Shown here piece after piece: positions 24,712-31,845 of a stretch of 52,627 bases of DNA. The stretch is from the IMG/VR virus record IMGVR_UViG_3300013093_000064, positions 1 through 52,627 of that record. One strand, 5' to 3'. This DNA comes from a virus. The notes under the pieces are model-generated. The model was not told the origin of the DNA, did not search any database, and saw only the letters and a list, made by a program, of their open reading frames with translations. Every line of letters begins with the position of its first letter. The stretch's first letter is position 1. Both the position numbers and the translations under genes were made by a program.

Positions 24712-25746
24712 TTAATTATATAGTTTCTTTTTCTTTAACTCAATTTTTAATCTGCCAGTTTCTTTTGCTGCCAATATACTTTTTAATACAAACAATTTGC
24801 CATATTTTTCTACCGCCGATCCAATGTCTTTACAGTCCGATTGCCACACAGGATAGCTTACTGCCCATCCGTATTCTAAGGCGGCATCGACAAGTCGGGT
24901 TCCTGCTCGATCAGCATCAGGGACCACAATAACTTCACGTGCCAAACTGTCCACAATGTCTGCTTGTATTTCTGAACACTCATTGCTCAATATAGCAATG
25001 CCATCTATAGCCATAGCATCAAATGGTCCTTCGCATACAATAACAAACCGACTGTCGGGTCGTTGACGATCCACATTAAACACATAGTTTGGTTCATAGC
25101 TGGAATGATACTTGGGCTTAACTCCATCATCAACACCACGTGCTGTATAGCCAATAATTTGATTACGCCAAGTAAATGGGATGATAACACGACGATGTAA
25201 ATTGTATTGTGTTTCGGGAGTCCAATATAAGTCGTATCGGCTTAGATCAACTCTACGTGCCGCGGCATACATTACTGCATTGTGCCATTCTACTGGTACT
25301 TCTTTATCTGAATTTAATGTATAAAATGTATTAAGTGCGTGGAATGTCATGGCCTCTTCGGGCAAGGGACGAGCCTTAAAATTGACAGGTTCTGATTCCT
25401 CGGCCTCAACACGTTGTTCTGGTGCTACTAATTCTTTGATGCGAATAGCATCTATGACCAGGCGTTTGACTGTGTTTTCGTCAGCACCTAACCATGATAA
25501 TAGTTTTCGAAATTTATATGTTAAGTGACGACCCGGAATATAGCTGGCTTTGAAGTTACAGTTGAAACAATGGTAACTGGTGCCACCATCTGGGTTCATT
25601 ACTAATCCGCCACGTCCTCTGGTATCTGCTGATTCGCCATTATGGTGACAGCAAGGTGCGTTGAAACTAATCCAACCAGAAGTGTTATTGGTTTTGCGTT
25701 TTGCGGGTAATAATAGACGTACGGCGTCTTGAATAGAGTTCAGCAT
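24712..25746 (-). CDS. DNA primase, gp61/DnaG-like
   Basis: 344 residues, as in T4 gp61. An N-terminal zinc site (CCHHNGES at 31-38 and YHCFNCNF at about 58-65) reads the priming site. The TOPRIM core follows: FVIVCEGPFDAMAIDG (catalytic Glu) and VIVVPDADRAGTRLV (D-x-D). It makes RNA primers with the adjacent helicase. The only start that fits is the ATG at 25746, which lies inside a perfect inverted repeat and has no ribosome binding site; translation may be regulated there. Confidence 0.9.
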   Translation of the reverse strand: MLNSIQDAVRLLLPAKRKTNNTSGWISFNAPCCHHNGESADTRGRGGLVMNPDGGTSYHCFNCNFKASYIPGRHLTYKFRKLLSWLGADENTVKRLVIDAIRIKELVAPEQRVEAEESEPVNFKARPLPEEAMTFHALNTFYTLNSDKEVPVEWHNAVMYAAARRVDLSRYDLYWTPETQYNLHRRVIIPFTWRNQIIGYTARGVDDGVKPKYHSSYEPNYVFNVDRQRPDSRFVIVCEGPFDAMAIDGIAILSNECSEIQADIVDSLAREVIVVPDADRAGTRLVDAALEYGWAVSYPVWQSDCKDIGSAVEKYGKLFVLKSILAAKETGRLKIELKKKKLYN

Positions 25747-25775
25747 CTGTAGTAGTATATACTAAACAGATGCTG
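25741..25775 (-). promoter_or_regulatory. Perfect dyad over the primase start codon
   Basis: Two 10-base arms (25741-25750 and 25766-25775, CAGCATCTGT and its complement) enclose a second palindrome, TAGTATATACTA at 25753-25764. On the mRNA the AUG lies in the 3' arm of the helix, so the hairpin would hide the start codon. As DNA it could be an operator site. No terminator T run follows. Confidence 0.6.
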
Positions 25776-25800
25776 AAATCAACAAGTTTTGAAACCTAAA

Positions 25801-26001
25801 TTAGGCTGGTGTTGCTACGCCGACCCAGTCCCAAGTACCTTGATAATCTTCTGCGTTTAGATCTTTAGCATAAGCATCTGCCGCTGTTTGGGCCGCTGCT
25901 TGATCTGCGAAGTCACCGGTTACCGGAATACGCTTGTTAACTTGTGTGTTAGCTGTAGCGTTTTTCTTAGCCGAAGTTGCTGATAAGTGATATGTTGCCA
26001 T
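25801..26001 (-). CDS. Small hypothetical protein (66 aa)
   Basis: It begins MATYHLSATSAKKNATANTQ and ends GTWDWVGVATPA. It is Ala/Thr-rich and has a middle segment FADQAAAQTAADAYAKDL that is helical. AAGGAAATATAAA precedes the start. It follows the fibre-like gene at 26025 and may be virion associated. No family is recognised. Confidence 0.55.
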   Translation of the reverse strand: MATYHLSATSAKKNATANTQVNKRIPVTGDFADQAAAQTAADAYAKDLNAEDYQGTWDWVGVATPA

Positions 26002-26024
26002 TTTATATTTCCTTTTTTAATTAA

Positions 26025-26315
26025 TTACCAAGTCTCACCGGACCAGGCTGTACGTTTCCAAATTACTGCACTACCAGTTGTATAATTGGCCACACAATAA
26101 TACATCCAATTGCTGTCTAATGCAACCATTCCTGCTACATCGCCCGGGGCTCCTGTATCATGTGTAGGAATACCGGCTGTGGCATTATCATGTACTCGAA
26201 CAGTACCTAAATCTGTATCGTAAGTTAACTCACCCAAGGGGCCAGTGTAGCTTGTGCTTTGTGCGGTATTACCACGCTTTAATAGTATGTGGCCTACGTT
26301 TGCGTATGTTGTCAT
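26025..26315 (-). CDS. Short fibre-type protein with Mtd-like domain (96 aa)
   Basis: GHILLKRGNTAQSTSYTGPLGELTYDTDLGTVRVHDNA matches the N-terminal domain of phage fibre and tropism proteins (K-R-G, GELTYDTD, a V-H-D turn). The C-terminal 30 residues are aromatic (DSNWMYYCVANYTT ... RTAWSGETW). The ATG is preceded by a TAATG overlap that fits the stop of the extended reading frame of the split gene at 26369-26803. Confidence 0.65.
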   Translation of the reverse strand: MTTYANVGHILLKRGNTAQSTSYTGPLGELTYDTDLGTVRVHDNATAGIPTHDTGAPGDVAGMVALDSNWMYYCVANYTTGSAVIWKRTAWSGETW

Positions 26316-26368
26316 TAAATTGTTCCACCATCAAATATAACTTCGGTATCTTCGCTGACTGTTTCAGC
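26315..26368 (-). pseudogene. Detached C-terminal codons of the 26369-26803 gene
   Basis: After the TAA at 26369-26371 the same frame continues for 17 codons (AETVSEDTEVIFDGGTI) and ends in a TAA that overlaps the ATG of the next gene as TAATG. The -FDGGTI ending and the coupling suggest that the original gene reached 26315. Whether the inner stop is read through, is a mutation, or is a sequencing error cannot be told from the sequence. Confidence 0.6.
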
Positions 26369-26803
26369 TTAGTAAGCCGGTAACACTTGTAAATCCAACG
26401 GGACGCCGTAGTTATCATCAATGTAGATTGGTTGTTCTGTGTTATCGCTTTGTTTAATTGTTTTAAATGTTAACTTGTAAAAACGCTGTTCAAGGGCGTT
26501 GATTGTAGCCTTATCTATTATAAAGTTAGCCAATCCCTTGGTAATGTCGGCAAAAGTAACAGCGTAACTTTCAACAGTTACCCCGTTTGTAGGGTCCTGT
26601 ATTTCAGCCTGCATTATGTAACCAGTTAGATCAATACTCTTCTGGTCCTGATTTCGAACTATAACTTGTATAGGGTTGTCTATACCTTGGTAAACTTTAA
26701 TTGGGCGGCTGTACACTTGGCGGTTCCTTGTTGTAAATATTGTAGGATCAAAAACTTGAACCTCAGCAAAATTTGGATATAAATATGTTTTGACAGTAAT
26801 CAT
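26369..26803 (-). CDS. Fibre or baseplate-type virion protein, apparently truncated
   Basis: 144 residues from the ATG at 26803 (MITVKTYLYPNFAEVQVFDP); the earlier ATG at 26821 is also possible. Beta-rich, with YSRPIKVYQGIDNPIQVIVRNQDQKSIDLTGY and repeats of strand and turn, as in cyanophage structural proteins that sit next to Mtd-type fibre genes. A TAA after PAY cuts it; 17 in-frame codons follow (see 26315-26368). A CTAAATA motif near 26819-26825 may be a late promoter. Confidence 0.6.
   Translation of the reverse strand: MITVKTYLYPNFAEVQVFDPTIFTTRNRQVYSRPIKVYQGIDNPIQVIVRNQDQKSIDLTGYIMQAEIQDPTNGVTVESYAVTFADITKGLANFIIDKATINALEQRFYKLTFKTIKQSDNTEQPIYIDDNYGVPLDLQVLPAY
26778..26785 (+). promoter_or_regulatory. 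T4-type late promoter TATAAATA (plus strand)
   Basis: A perfect TATAAATA on the plus strand, 50 bases before the GTG start at 26836 and inside the start region of the opposite gene. It is one of only two perfect plus-strand copies noticed, and both precede plus-strand genes. Confidence 0.7.
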
Positions 26804-26835
26804 TTTGTTGTCTTTTAACATATTTAGCGAGAATC

Positions 26836-27207
26836 GTGGAAGAAATTAAACAGTTATTAGAGAAGTATCCATACTTAACATATCTCGTCTACGGTGGCAA
26901 CGATTACGTTGGCATTGTACAAAATGCTGACGAACAGATTACTACAATATATGATTTTGCTGCATTAAAAAATCCCGATCAAAAGATTAGATTTTTACAG
27001 TTTGCCGACGTATGGTGGTGGGAAAGTAATAGGATTATACCTATTAATGTATTTTTAAAGCAGGATTGGCAGGAATTTAAATTTGCTGTCAAGACCATGA
27101 ACAGCAAAGACGTAGATATAAAATTAGGCCCCCAAGTGAGCCTAAAAGAAATGAGTCAAAAACGCAGTAAGCGTCGTTCTATAACTCTTGTTCGCAGAGT
27201 AAGTTAA
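26836..27207 (+). CDS. Conserved phage hypothetical protein (123 aa), plus strand
   Basis: Translation starts at GTG (26836), giving EEIKQLLEKYPYLTYLVYGG. The segment YVGIVQNADEQITTIYDF and ADVWWWESNRIIPINVFLK are strongly reminiscent of hypothetical proteins present in most T4-like cyanophages (recollection). The basic end (SQKRSKRRSITLVRR) may bind nucleic acid. Its last 29 bases overlap the end of the opposite gene at 27179. A plus-strand late promoter precedes it, so it is probably expressed late. Confidence 0.65.
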   Translation: MEEIKQLLEKYPYLTYLVYGGNDYVGIVQNADEQITTIYDFAALKNPDQKIRFLQFADVWWWESNRIIPINVFLKQDWQEFKFAVKTMNSKDVDIKLGPQVSLKEMSQKRSKRRSITLVRRVS

Positions 27208-27757
27208 TATTCACAACTACTAAATGTGCGTAGGCCACAGCGTGGCTACGTTTAAATTGATAACCTTCGTCATCTTTGTCCCAGACTGTCTCAGCAACTT
27301 CTGCCCAGGGGCGGCCTATTAAGTGTCTTTTTCCCGGACGAATAACTGCCAAGAACATGGCCATGCGTGTTATACTGTTAACGGCTTCGGGCATTTGAAT
27401 TAGGGTTCGATAATGGTTCCCAATGTGTATTAATCGACCGCAGAATTCTGGGTCGTATAGTCGATCCCACGCTGGTTCTTTGGCCATCAATTCTTCTAAA
27501 TGAGCTTCATTCTTTATATGGGTATATAATGATACATTCAAAAAATCTAACTTCATATAGCCACGTTCTTCGGCTGCTTGATAATCAATGCTGGCAATGC
27601 CGGTAAATGGATCCGTGGGAATATCGGTTACATAAACACCTGTGTTATGTTTGATCAATTGTCCTTCACGCATGATGCCCGCAGGATGATGTTCAAGATA
27701 CTTTAATGCTGTATCTCTGTTGGGAAAGTCAATGTCAATGTCTGACTTAAACTTCAT
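27179..27757 (-). CDS. Miniature DnaE-palm-like protein (192 aa)
   Basis: SDIDIDFPNRDTALKYLEHH at the start resembles the first catalytic block of C-family polymerases (DnaE: PDFDVDF then a helix); Asp 6, 8 and 10 are present. HNTGVYVTDIPTDPFTGIASIDYQAAEERGYMKLDFLNV (36-75) resembles the later DnaE block in which the third catalytic Asp lies in K-x-DFLG (here Asp71). The stretch between the blocks is missing compared with DnaE, and no PHP or finger domain is present. Whether it can polymerise is doubtful. It overlaps the zinc-finger gene upstream by 4 bases. Confidence 0.5.
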   Translation of the reverse strand: MKFKSDIDIDFPNRDTALKYLEHHPAGIMREGQLIKHNTGVYVTDIPTDPFTGIASIDYQAAEERGYMKLDFLNVSLYTHIKNEAHLEELMAKEPAWDRLYDPEFCGRLIHIGNHYRTLIQMPEAVNSITRMAMFLAVIRPGKRHLIGRPWAEVAETVWDKDDEGYQFKRSHAVAYAHLVVVNINLLCEQEL

Positions 27758-28446
27758 AGGCCTGCCTTTGATAGTATGTCCTTAACCCACTCAGTATCTG
27801 CTAAGTAATCTTTAAATTTACGTTGCCAATATTCCGGATCAATCCAGGGCAGTACTATTGCTATTTGCTCTTCGGTAAGTGTATCAAGAAACTCAACACC
27901 CGATGTGCAGTTGTATACAATCCATGGACTAATACGGCCAGTAGAAATATGGTAACAGATACGATTAGTGTTTCCGTAAGAAAAATAATCAGTAAAGCCA
28001 TTTTTAAGATCCGGATGATCATCTGCATAGTCTTGCATTTCCTTTAGAGCACGTTCAAGGGCATCTTGTACTGCTTCTTTCTTTAGATAGTCTGGTAACC
28101 ATTCGGTATACAATCGATCGCTACACCAGTTGTCTATTTTTTTATTATTACGTAATAACCAATCAAGATAGTTAGCAAAATTGAGACAACGTATAGATTG
28201 ACAGTATCTTCCAAATTTGACGAAAGCGTTATAATAAGGACTGCTAACAAAATCCGCATAAGTTTTTAGCTTGGCGCTACCCTGTGTAATTTCATAAAAT
28301 CTCAAATAGGCTTTTAGTCCTAATTGAACTCCTGTTTCTTTTTCTTGTTGCCAACGTCGTTTAGGTTCACATAAATGTGCGGCCAGTGTGCTTTCTTTAC
28401 GAAATGCTTTTTCACAATATCGACATGTATATGCTTGTTCACTCAT
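27754..28446 (-). CDS. Phage protein with N-terminal zinc finger (230 aa)
   Basis: YTCRYCEKAFRKESTLAAHLCEPKRR at 6-31 is a C2H2-like finger (Cys8, Cys11, His24, with Cys26 as the probable fourth ligand). The remaining 200 residues are helical with many aromatic and charged residues and two conserved-looking blocks, PYYNAFVKFGRYC and KEAVQDALERALKEMQDYADDHPDLKNGF. It may bind DNA or the polymerase-like protein encoded by the next gene (4-base overlap). Similar proteins are widespread in large marine phages (recollection). Confidence 0.65.
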   Translation of the reverse strand: MSEQAYTCRYCEKAFRKESTLAAHLCEPKRRWQQEKETGVQLGLKAYLRFYEITQGSAKLKTYADFVSSPYYNAFVKFGRYCQSIRCLNFANYLDWLLRNNKKIDNWCSDRLYTEWLPDYLKKEAVQDALERALKEMQDYADDHPDLKNGFTDYFSYGNTNRICYHISTGRISPWIVYNCTSGVEFLDTLTEEQIAIVLPWIDPEYWQRKFKDYLADTEWVKDILSKAGL

Positions 28447-29167
28447 TTAATAACTGATTTGTTCTTATATAGTTACACAAAAATTCATTTAAAATACCGT
28501 GCTCACCAGGAGCACGATGGCGTATTTCTTCCGGAGTTCCCTGTGGTCCTATAAAATTTGCAACGTCAGCAGGAGTATCTGCAGGTACTCCACGGCTGTG
28601 TTGATATTGTATAGCATACCACCCGAATCCGTCAACGATGTTAGGTACCGTTTTAAAATATTGTAATTTTGGATGACTTAATAGATCCCGATAGGAATCA
28701 TCTGACTGTTGATAAACCAAAACCGAGTGCCCGCGTGTTTTTAAATCTGCTATAGCAGCCAAAATTTGGTATTGTAAATCTTCTACTCTGTCAATTAAAC
28801 TGTAAACTTCTGTCTTTAATTTAAAATCAACAAAACGTTCTGATTCAGTACGGTTCCAAAAGTGTTCGTAGTCACTGGCAAATTCTTGATTTTGAGGATT
28901 ACACCAACGCCCTTCAAATGAATCATTATCGCGAACACGAAGTATTGGCAGTTCACTGCGACTAATGTAGGTTAGGCCTAAAACATATAGAGTAGGGGAG
29001 GCTTGATAACTGTGTTTGAGGGTTGTTCGTAGTATGCGACTGTTGGCACTACCACCAATGGCCAATGATGTGGCTACACCAAGACCTAACTGATTGGCTA
29101 AATCTATGTGCCCACCGCCACTGGCATAGCCTTCCATGTAGCTACAGCCATTTACTACCAAATTCAT
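28439..29167 (-). CDS. SGNH-hydrolase-like protein (3 of 4)
   Basis: 242 residues. LVVNGCSYMEGYASGG is block I (Ser in Cys-Ser), IGGSANSRILR holds the Gly and Asn blocks, and HRAPGEHGILNEFL near the end supplies the distal His; the partner Asp is less clear (DTPADVANF). The gene overlaps both neighbours by 4 and 8 bases. A sugar-ester hydrolase function is inferred from the fold. Confidence 0.65.
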   Translation of the reverse strand: MNLVVNGCSYMEGYASGGGHIDLANQLGLGVATSLAIGGSANSRILRTTLKHSYQASPTLYVLGLTYISRSELPILRVRDNDSFEGRWCNPQNQEFASDYEHFWNRTESERFVDFKLKTEVYSLIDRVEDLQYQILAAIADLKTRGHSVLVYQQSDDSYRDLLSHPKLQYFKTVPNIVDGFGWYAIQYQHSRGVPADTPADVANFIGPQGTPEEIRHRAPGEHGILNEFLCNYIRTNQLLNE

Positions 29168-29631
29168 AGATACTCTTTAATTTGCTGATCTGTCCAACCG
29201 TGTTTACGAGCCAGATCCTTAAGATCAGCAGTGGTATTGAGTTCTGCCATTAACTTGATTTCATCTTCTTTGGCCACTGGATACAATTCACGCAACAACT
29301 TTGCTGCTTTACTGTTGCCTGATTCTTTTTTCTTGGCAGCCAACCAGCGATATTTTTGTATGCCGGCGCCCGGGCTTATAGTACTGGCCAATAACCATTG
29401 AAACTTTTTATGTTGTGCAGTACTGATATCAAAGAAATGTCTGTTTAGGTTTTCATTTACGTTGTACAAATAATAGTACTGTGTATCATAATCGCCGGTT
29501 ATACTGGCCGCCCATCGAATCATCAAGAATGGGCTGAACTTTTTCTTTTCTTCATCACTCAGGCTGTCGTAAAAATTACGATCTTTACGATCTAATCGCT
29601 CGAGTTCATATCCGATGTGTAGTTTATCCAT
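29164..29631 (-). CDS. Clamp-loader small subunit-like (gp62-like) protein
   Basis: 155 residues. RNFYDSLSDEEKKKFSPFLMIRWAASI and NENLNRHFFDISTAQHKKFQWLLASTI, then KYRWLAAKKK, match the general pattern of the small clamp-loader subunit of T4-like cyanophages: an early NFYxSL-x-(D/E)EE-x-K helix, a RW pair and a late KxxWL block. No ATPase motif is present, as expected for gp62. gp44 and gp45 are not in the window, so context cannot confirm it. Confidence is moderate. Confidence 0.45.
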   Translation of the reverse strand: MDKLHIGYELERLDRKDRNFYDSLSDEEKKKFSPFLMIRWAASITGDYDTQYYYLYNVNENLNRHFFDISTAQHKKFQWLLASTISPGAGIQKYRWLAAKKKESGNSKAAKLLRELYPVAKEDEIKLMAELNTTADLKDLARKHGWTDQQIKEYL

Positions 29632-29869
29632 GTTGTTTTGAAAGTTCGTATATAATTATACATTGTTCTAATGCACTACGCAAGGTAGGATTATCTGTGG
29701 CTGCATGACGTATGTCTGCCCAGAGTTGATCTTCTTTAAGGCCAGCTTTTGTGTCTAAGTCGTAGTCGTATCCAATGACAAACCTGTCCTTCTTGCCTGC
29801 TTCGCGGGCATATATGGTTCCTTCTACACGTTCATAAATGTAAGTAGCACCAGGTTTAAGTCGACTCAT
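29624..29869 (-). CDS. Conserved phage hypothetical protein (81 aa)
   Basis: It begins MSRLKPGATYIYERVEGTIYAREAG and has a beta-rich first half followed by a helical end (LWADIRHAATDNPTLRSALEQCIIIYEL). The KPGATYIYE opening is familiar from T4-like phages. It overlaps the gp62-like gene by 8 bases. Confidence 0.6.
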   Translation of the reverse strand: MSRLKPGATYIYERVEGTIYAREAGKKDRFVIGYDYDLDTKAGLKEDQLWADIRHAATDNPTLRSALEQCIIIYELSKQHG

Positions 29870-29870
29870 A

Positions 29871-30374
29871 TTACCATACCTTATTGTAATCTACCACTTC
29901 GCTTTGGCGACTAATGTCTTTGACAAAATAAGCACACATCGGGCCGTCTACACCCTCTTCTAAGGGTACTGCTAATAGTTGTCCAGGTTTAAGTTTAGGA
30001 AAGTACCATTTAACATCTTGATAAATGTCTACAATCTCTACAGGATAAAAGTCAGGACGGAAACTTGTTTTAGGATTGAATGCAAATGCACTAAATCCGC
30101 GATCATTGATACTGGTCAATGGTACAACTTCTAAGTCGCCCATGTCTTTTTCGCCAATCAATAGTTGCCAATCCACCGGCATTTTAACAATGTGCTTTCC
30201 AATCTTTAACACCAAAGCAGGGCTGTTAAAACTCTCCATAAAGATCAAGGGAATATAAAAGTAGTCAGGTTCTTTAGGGTTACTATTGTCTAATACACAG
30301 AAATTAAGTTCATCAATTTCGTTGGGTATTTCATTCATTTCATAACTACGATTGTCGAGCGTTAATATTCTCAT
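29871..30374 (-). CDS. Conserved phage hypothetical protein (167 aa)
   Basis: Beta-rich, with IFMESFNSPALVLKIGKHIVKMPVDWQLLIGEKDMGDLE in the middle and KPGQLLAVPLEEG near the end. No signal, membrane segment or catalytic motif is visible. Its place between PIG-L and the small gp62-linked genes suggests a role in DNA metabolism or gene regulation, but this is not supported by a motif. Confidence 0.6.
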   Translation of the reverse strand: MRILTLDNRSYEMNEIPNEIDELNFCVLDNSNPKEPDYFYIPLIFMESFNSPALVLKIGKHIVKMPVDWQLLIGEKDMGDLEVVPLTSINDRGFSAFAFNPKTSFRPDFYPVEIVDIYQDVKWYFPKLKPGQLLAVPLEEGVDGPMCAYFVKDISRQSEVVDYNKVW

Positions 30375-30904
30375 TGTTTTAATAAACTTTCTGCTGTTGG
30401 TGTCACTATGTATCTCCCGATATTTCGATCCTGGAATTCTTCTATAACTGATTTATGTAAAGGTAATTGGTCGGTCATCACAGGATTCTGTACTTTATAT
30501 TCTGTATTATAATTGAAAGTACTGGCAAAGTAAACCTTTGGCTTATCAATTGGTTGAACTGATTGATTTACAAATTTATGATGTACGTGGCCGTAGTCCC
30601 CATCTTCAAAATGTGTTAATATCAAATCATATTCTTTTGCTATACCGGCTATTTCGGCAGAGGCCTGTTTGCCGTCAAACCCCAATTCACCAAGTTTAAC
30701 ATATTCCCAATCATCTTGAAACCCTAAAAATATTGTAGGTATGTTGTACTGTTGCCAATAAGCAGAGATCTCTTTGGCACGGGGTTCCCAAGGAGTATAG
30801 GTAAGATATAGAATAGTCCAAGAAAATTCTGGATGGGCTTCAATAAAGGGCCAGGCAAATATAACACAATCGTCAGGATGTGCAACTACTGTAATGGCTC
30901 GCAT
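30371..30904 (-). CDS. PIG-L/LmbE-family deacetylase
   Basis: 177 residues from the ATG at 30904, which overlaps the stop of the methyltransferase (TGATG). VVAHPDDCVIFAWPFI holds the AHPDD zinc motif (the usual Glu after DD is replaced by Cys) and GDYGHVHHKFV gives the H-x-x-H pair. The family removes acetyl groups from N-acetylglucosamine-containing substrates. With SGNH and glycosyltransferase genes nearby, a sugar substrate is likely. The Cys in place of Glu could weaken or change the chemistry. Confidence 0.75.
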   Translation of the reverse strand: MRAITVVAHPDDCVIFAWPFIEAHPEFSWTILYLTYTPWEPRAKEISAYWQQYNIPTIFLGFQDDWEYVKLGELGFDGKQASAEIAGIAKEYDLILTHFEDGDYGHVHHKFVNQSVQPIDKPKVYFASTFNYNTEYKVQNPVMTDQLPLHKSVIEEFQDRNIGRYIVTPTAESLLKQ

Positions 30905-31845
30905 CAGTAGCTTAGTCTCCAATTACTAATTCGTGGATCATACCACATTGTGATATCACTACCATCTTGTTTAATATGAGGCAGTATAGTTTTGATAGGA
31001 TTGCCCCACCAGGTTTCTTTTACCGGCATTTGAATATCACCAAACATATTAGCTGTCCAAAACATCACAACTACCTTGGTGTCTGTGTCGGGAATACAAG
31101 AAGCTGGGATAGTTAATCGTATATTGTTTTCGTCAATTTGTTGGCTTAAATCGATGCGTATGGGCTCAGTTTCGTAGACTTTATTTAACTTTAAGTCGGT
31201 AAAACGTGGCAACATAGTAAAGAAGCTGTTGACTGTGTTTGCCTGATATAGTGTACTGTCTTTAGGATGACGAGTTTGAAATTGTGTATTGATTAAATTT
31301 TCAAATACTGGATCAATTTCAATATCGGGTTGGAATTCAAAAGCCTGGCTGGAGTCAATTACTAAAGGAAAGATAGGATGATCATCATATAACTCTAACC
31401 ATAAATCAAAACTGTTAGGTAAAAATATTCCACCGTGGCGTAGTGCGTGGCGGCTAATATTAATAATGTTTTCGTTAAACAACTGACTGCCAATGGTTTC
31501 GCTGATGTAAACATCGGCTGAAATATCTGTGTTAAAAAAGTTACTGTGTATAACTTCAATTACATTGTCTAACCCAACTTGCCGAATAATGTTACGAGCA
31601 AACTCCGCACGACCCGGATCCATCTCTACACTATAGACTTTTGTTGCGCCAGCTTTGGCAGCCAGAATACTTAATAGTCCTGTACCTGTGCCGATATCAC
31701 AGACCACTTTGCCCGGTACTGCTTGCTCGATTGCTTGTTTATATCTAATGTTACGAATGGTATCATTAATCATAGGCATGAATATGCCGTTTTGTTTAAA
31801 CCAATCAAAATCTTCTTCTGAATGTGTTATGGTATTATCTGTCAC
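30904..31845 (-). CDS. PRMT-like SAM-dependent methyltransferase
   Basis: 313 residues. The SAM motif VVCDIGTGTGLLSILAAKAG lies at 47-66, followed by VYSVEMDP (motif post-I with Glu). VYISETIGSQLFNE (112-125) has the two Glu that form the 'double-E loop' of protein arginine methyltransferases (there S-E-x-M-G...E). A C-terminal beta-rich domain (after about 150) also fits the PRMT layout. Substrate is unknown; it could modify host or virion protein, a nucleotide or a small molecule. The gene is coupled to PIG-L. Confidence 0.65.
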   Translation of the reverse strand: MTDNTITHSEEDFDWFKQNGIFMPMINDTIRNIRYKQAIEQAVPGKVVCDIGTGTGLLSILAAKAGATKVYSVEMDPGRAEFARNIIRQVGLDNVIEVIHSNFFNTDISADVYISETIGSQLFNENIINISRHALRHGGIFLPNSFDLWLELYDDHPIFPLVIDSSQAFEFQPDIEIDPVFENLINTQFQTRHPKDSTLYQANTVNSFFTMLPRFTDLKLNKVYETEPIRIDLSQQIDENNIRLTIPASCIPDTDTKVVVMFWTANMFGDIQMPVKETWWGNPIKTILPHIKQDGSDITMWYDPRISNWRLSY

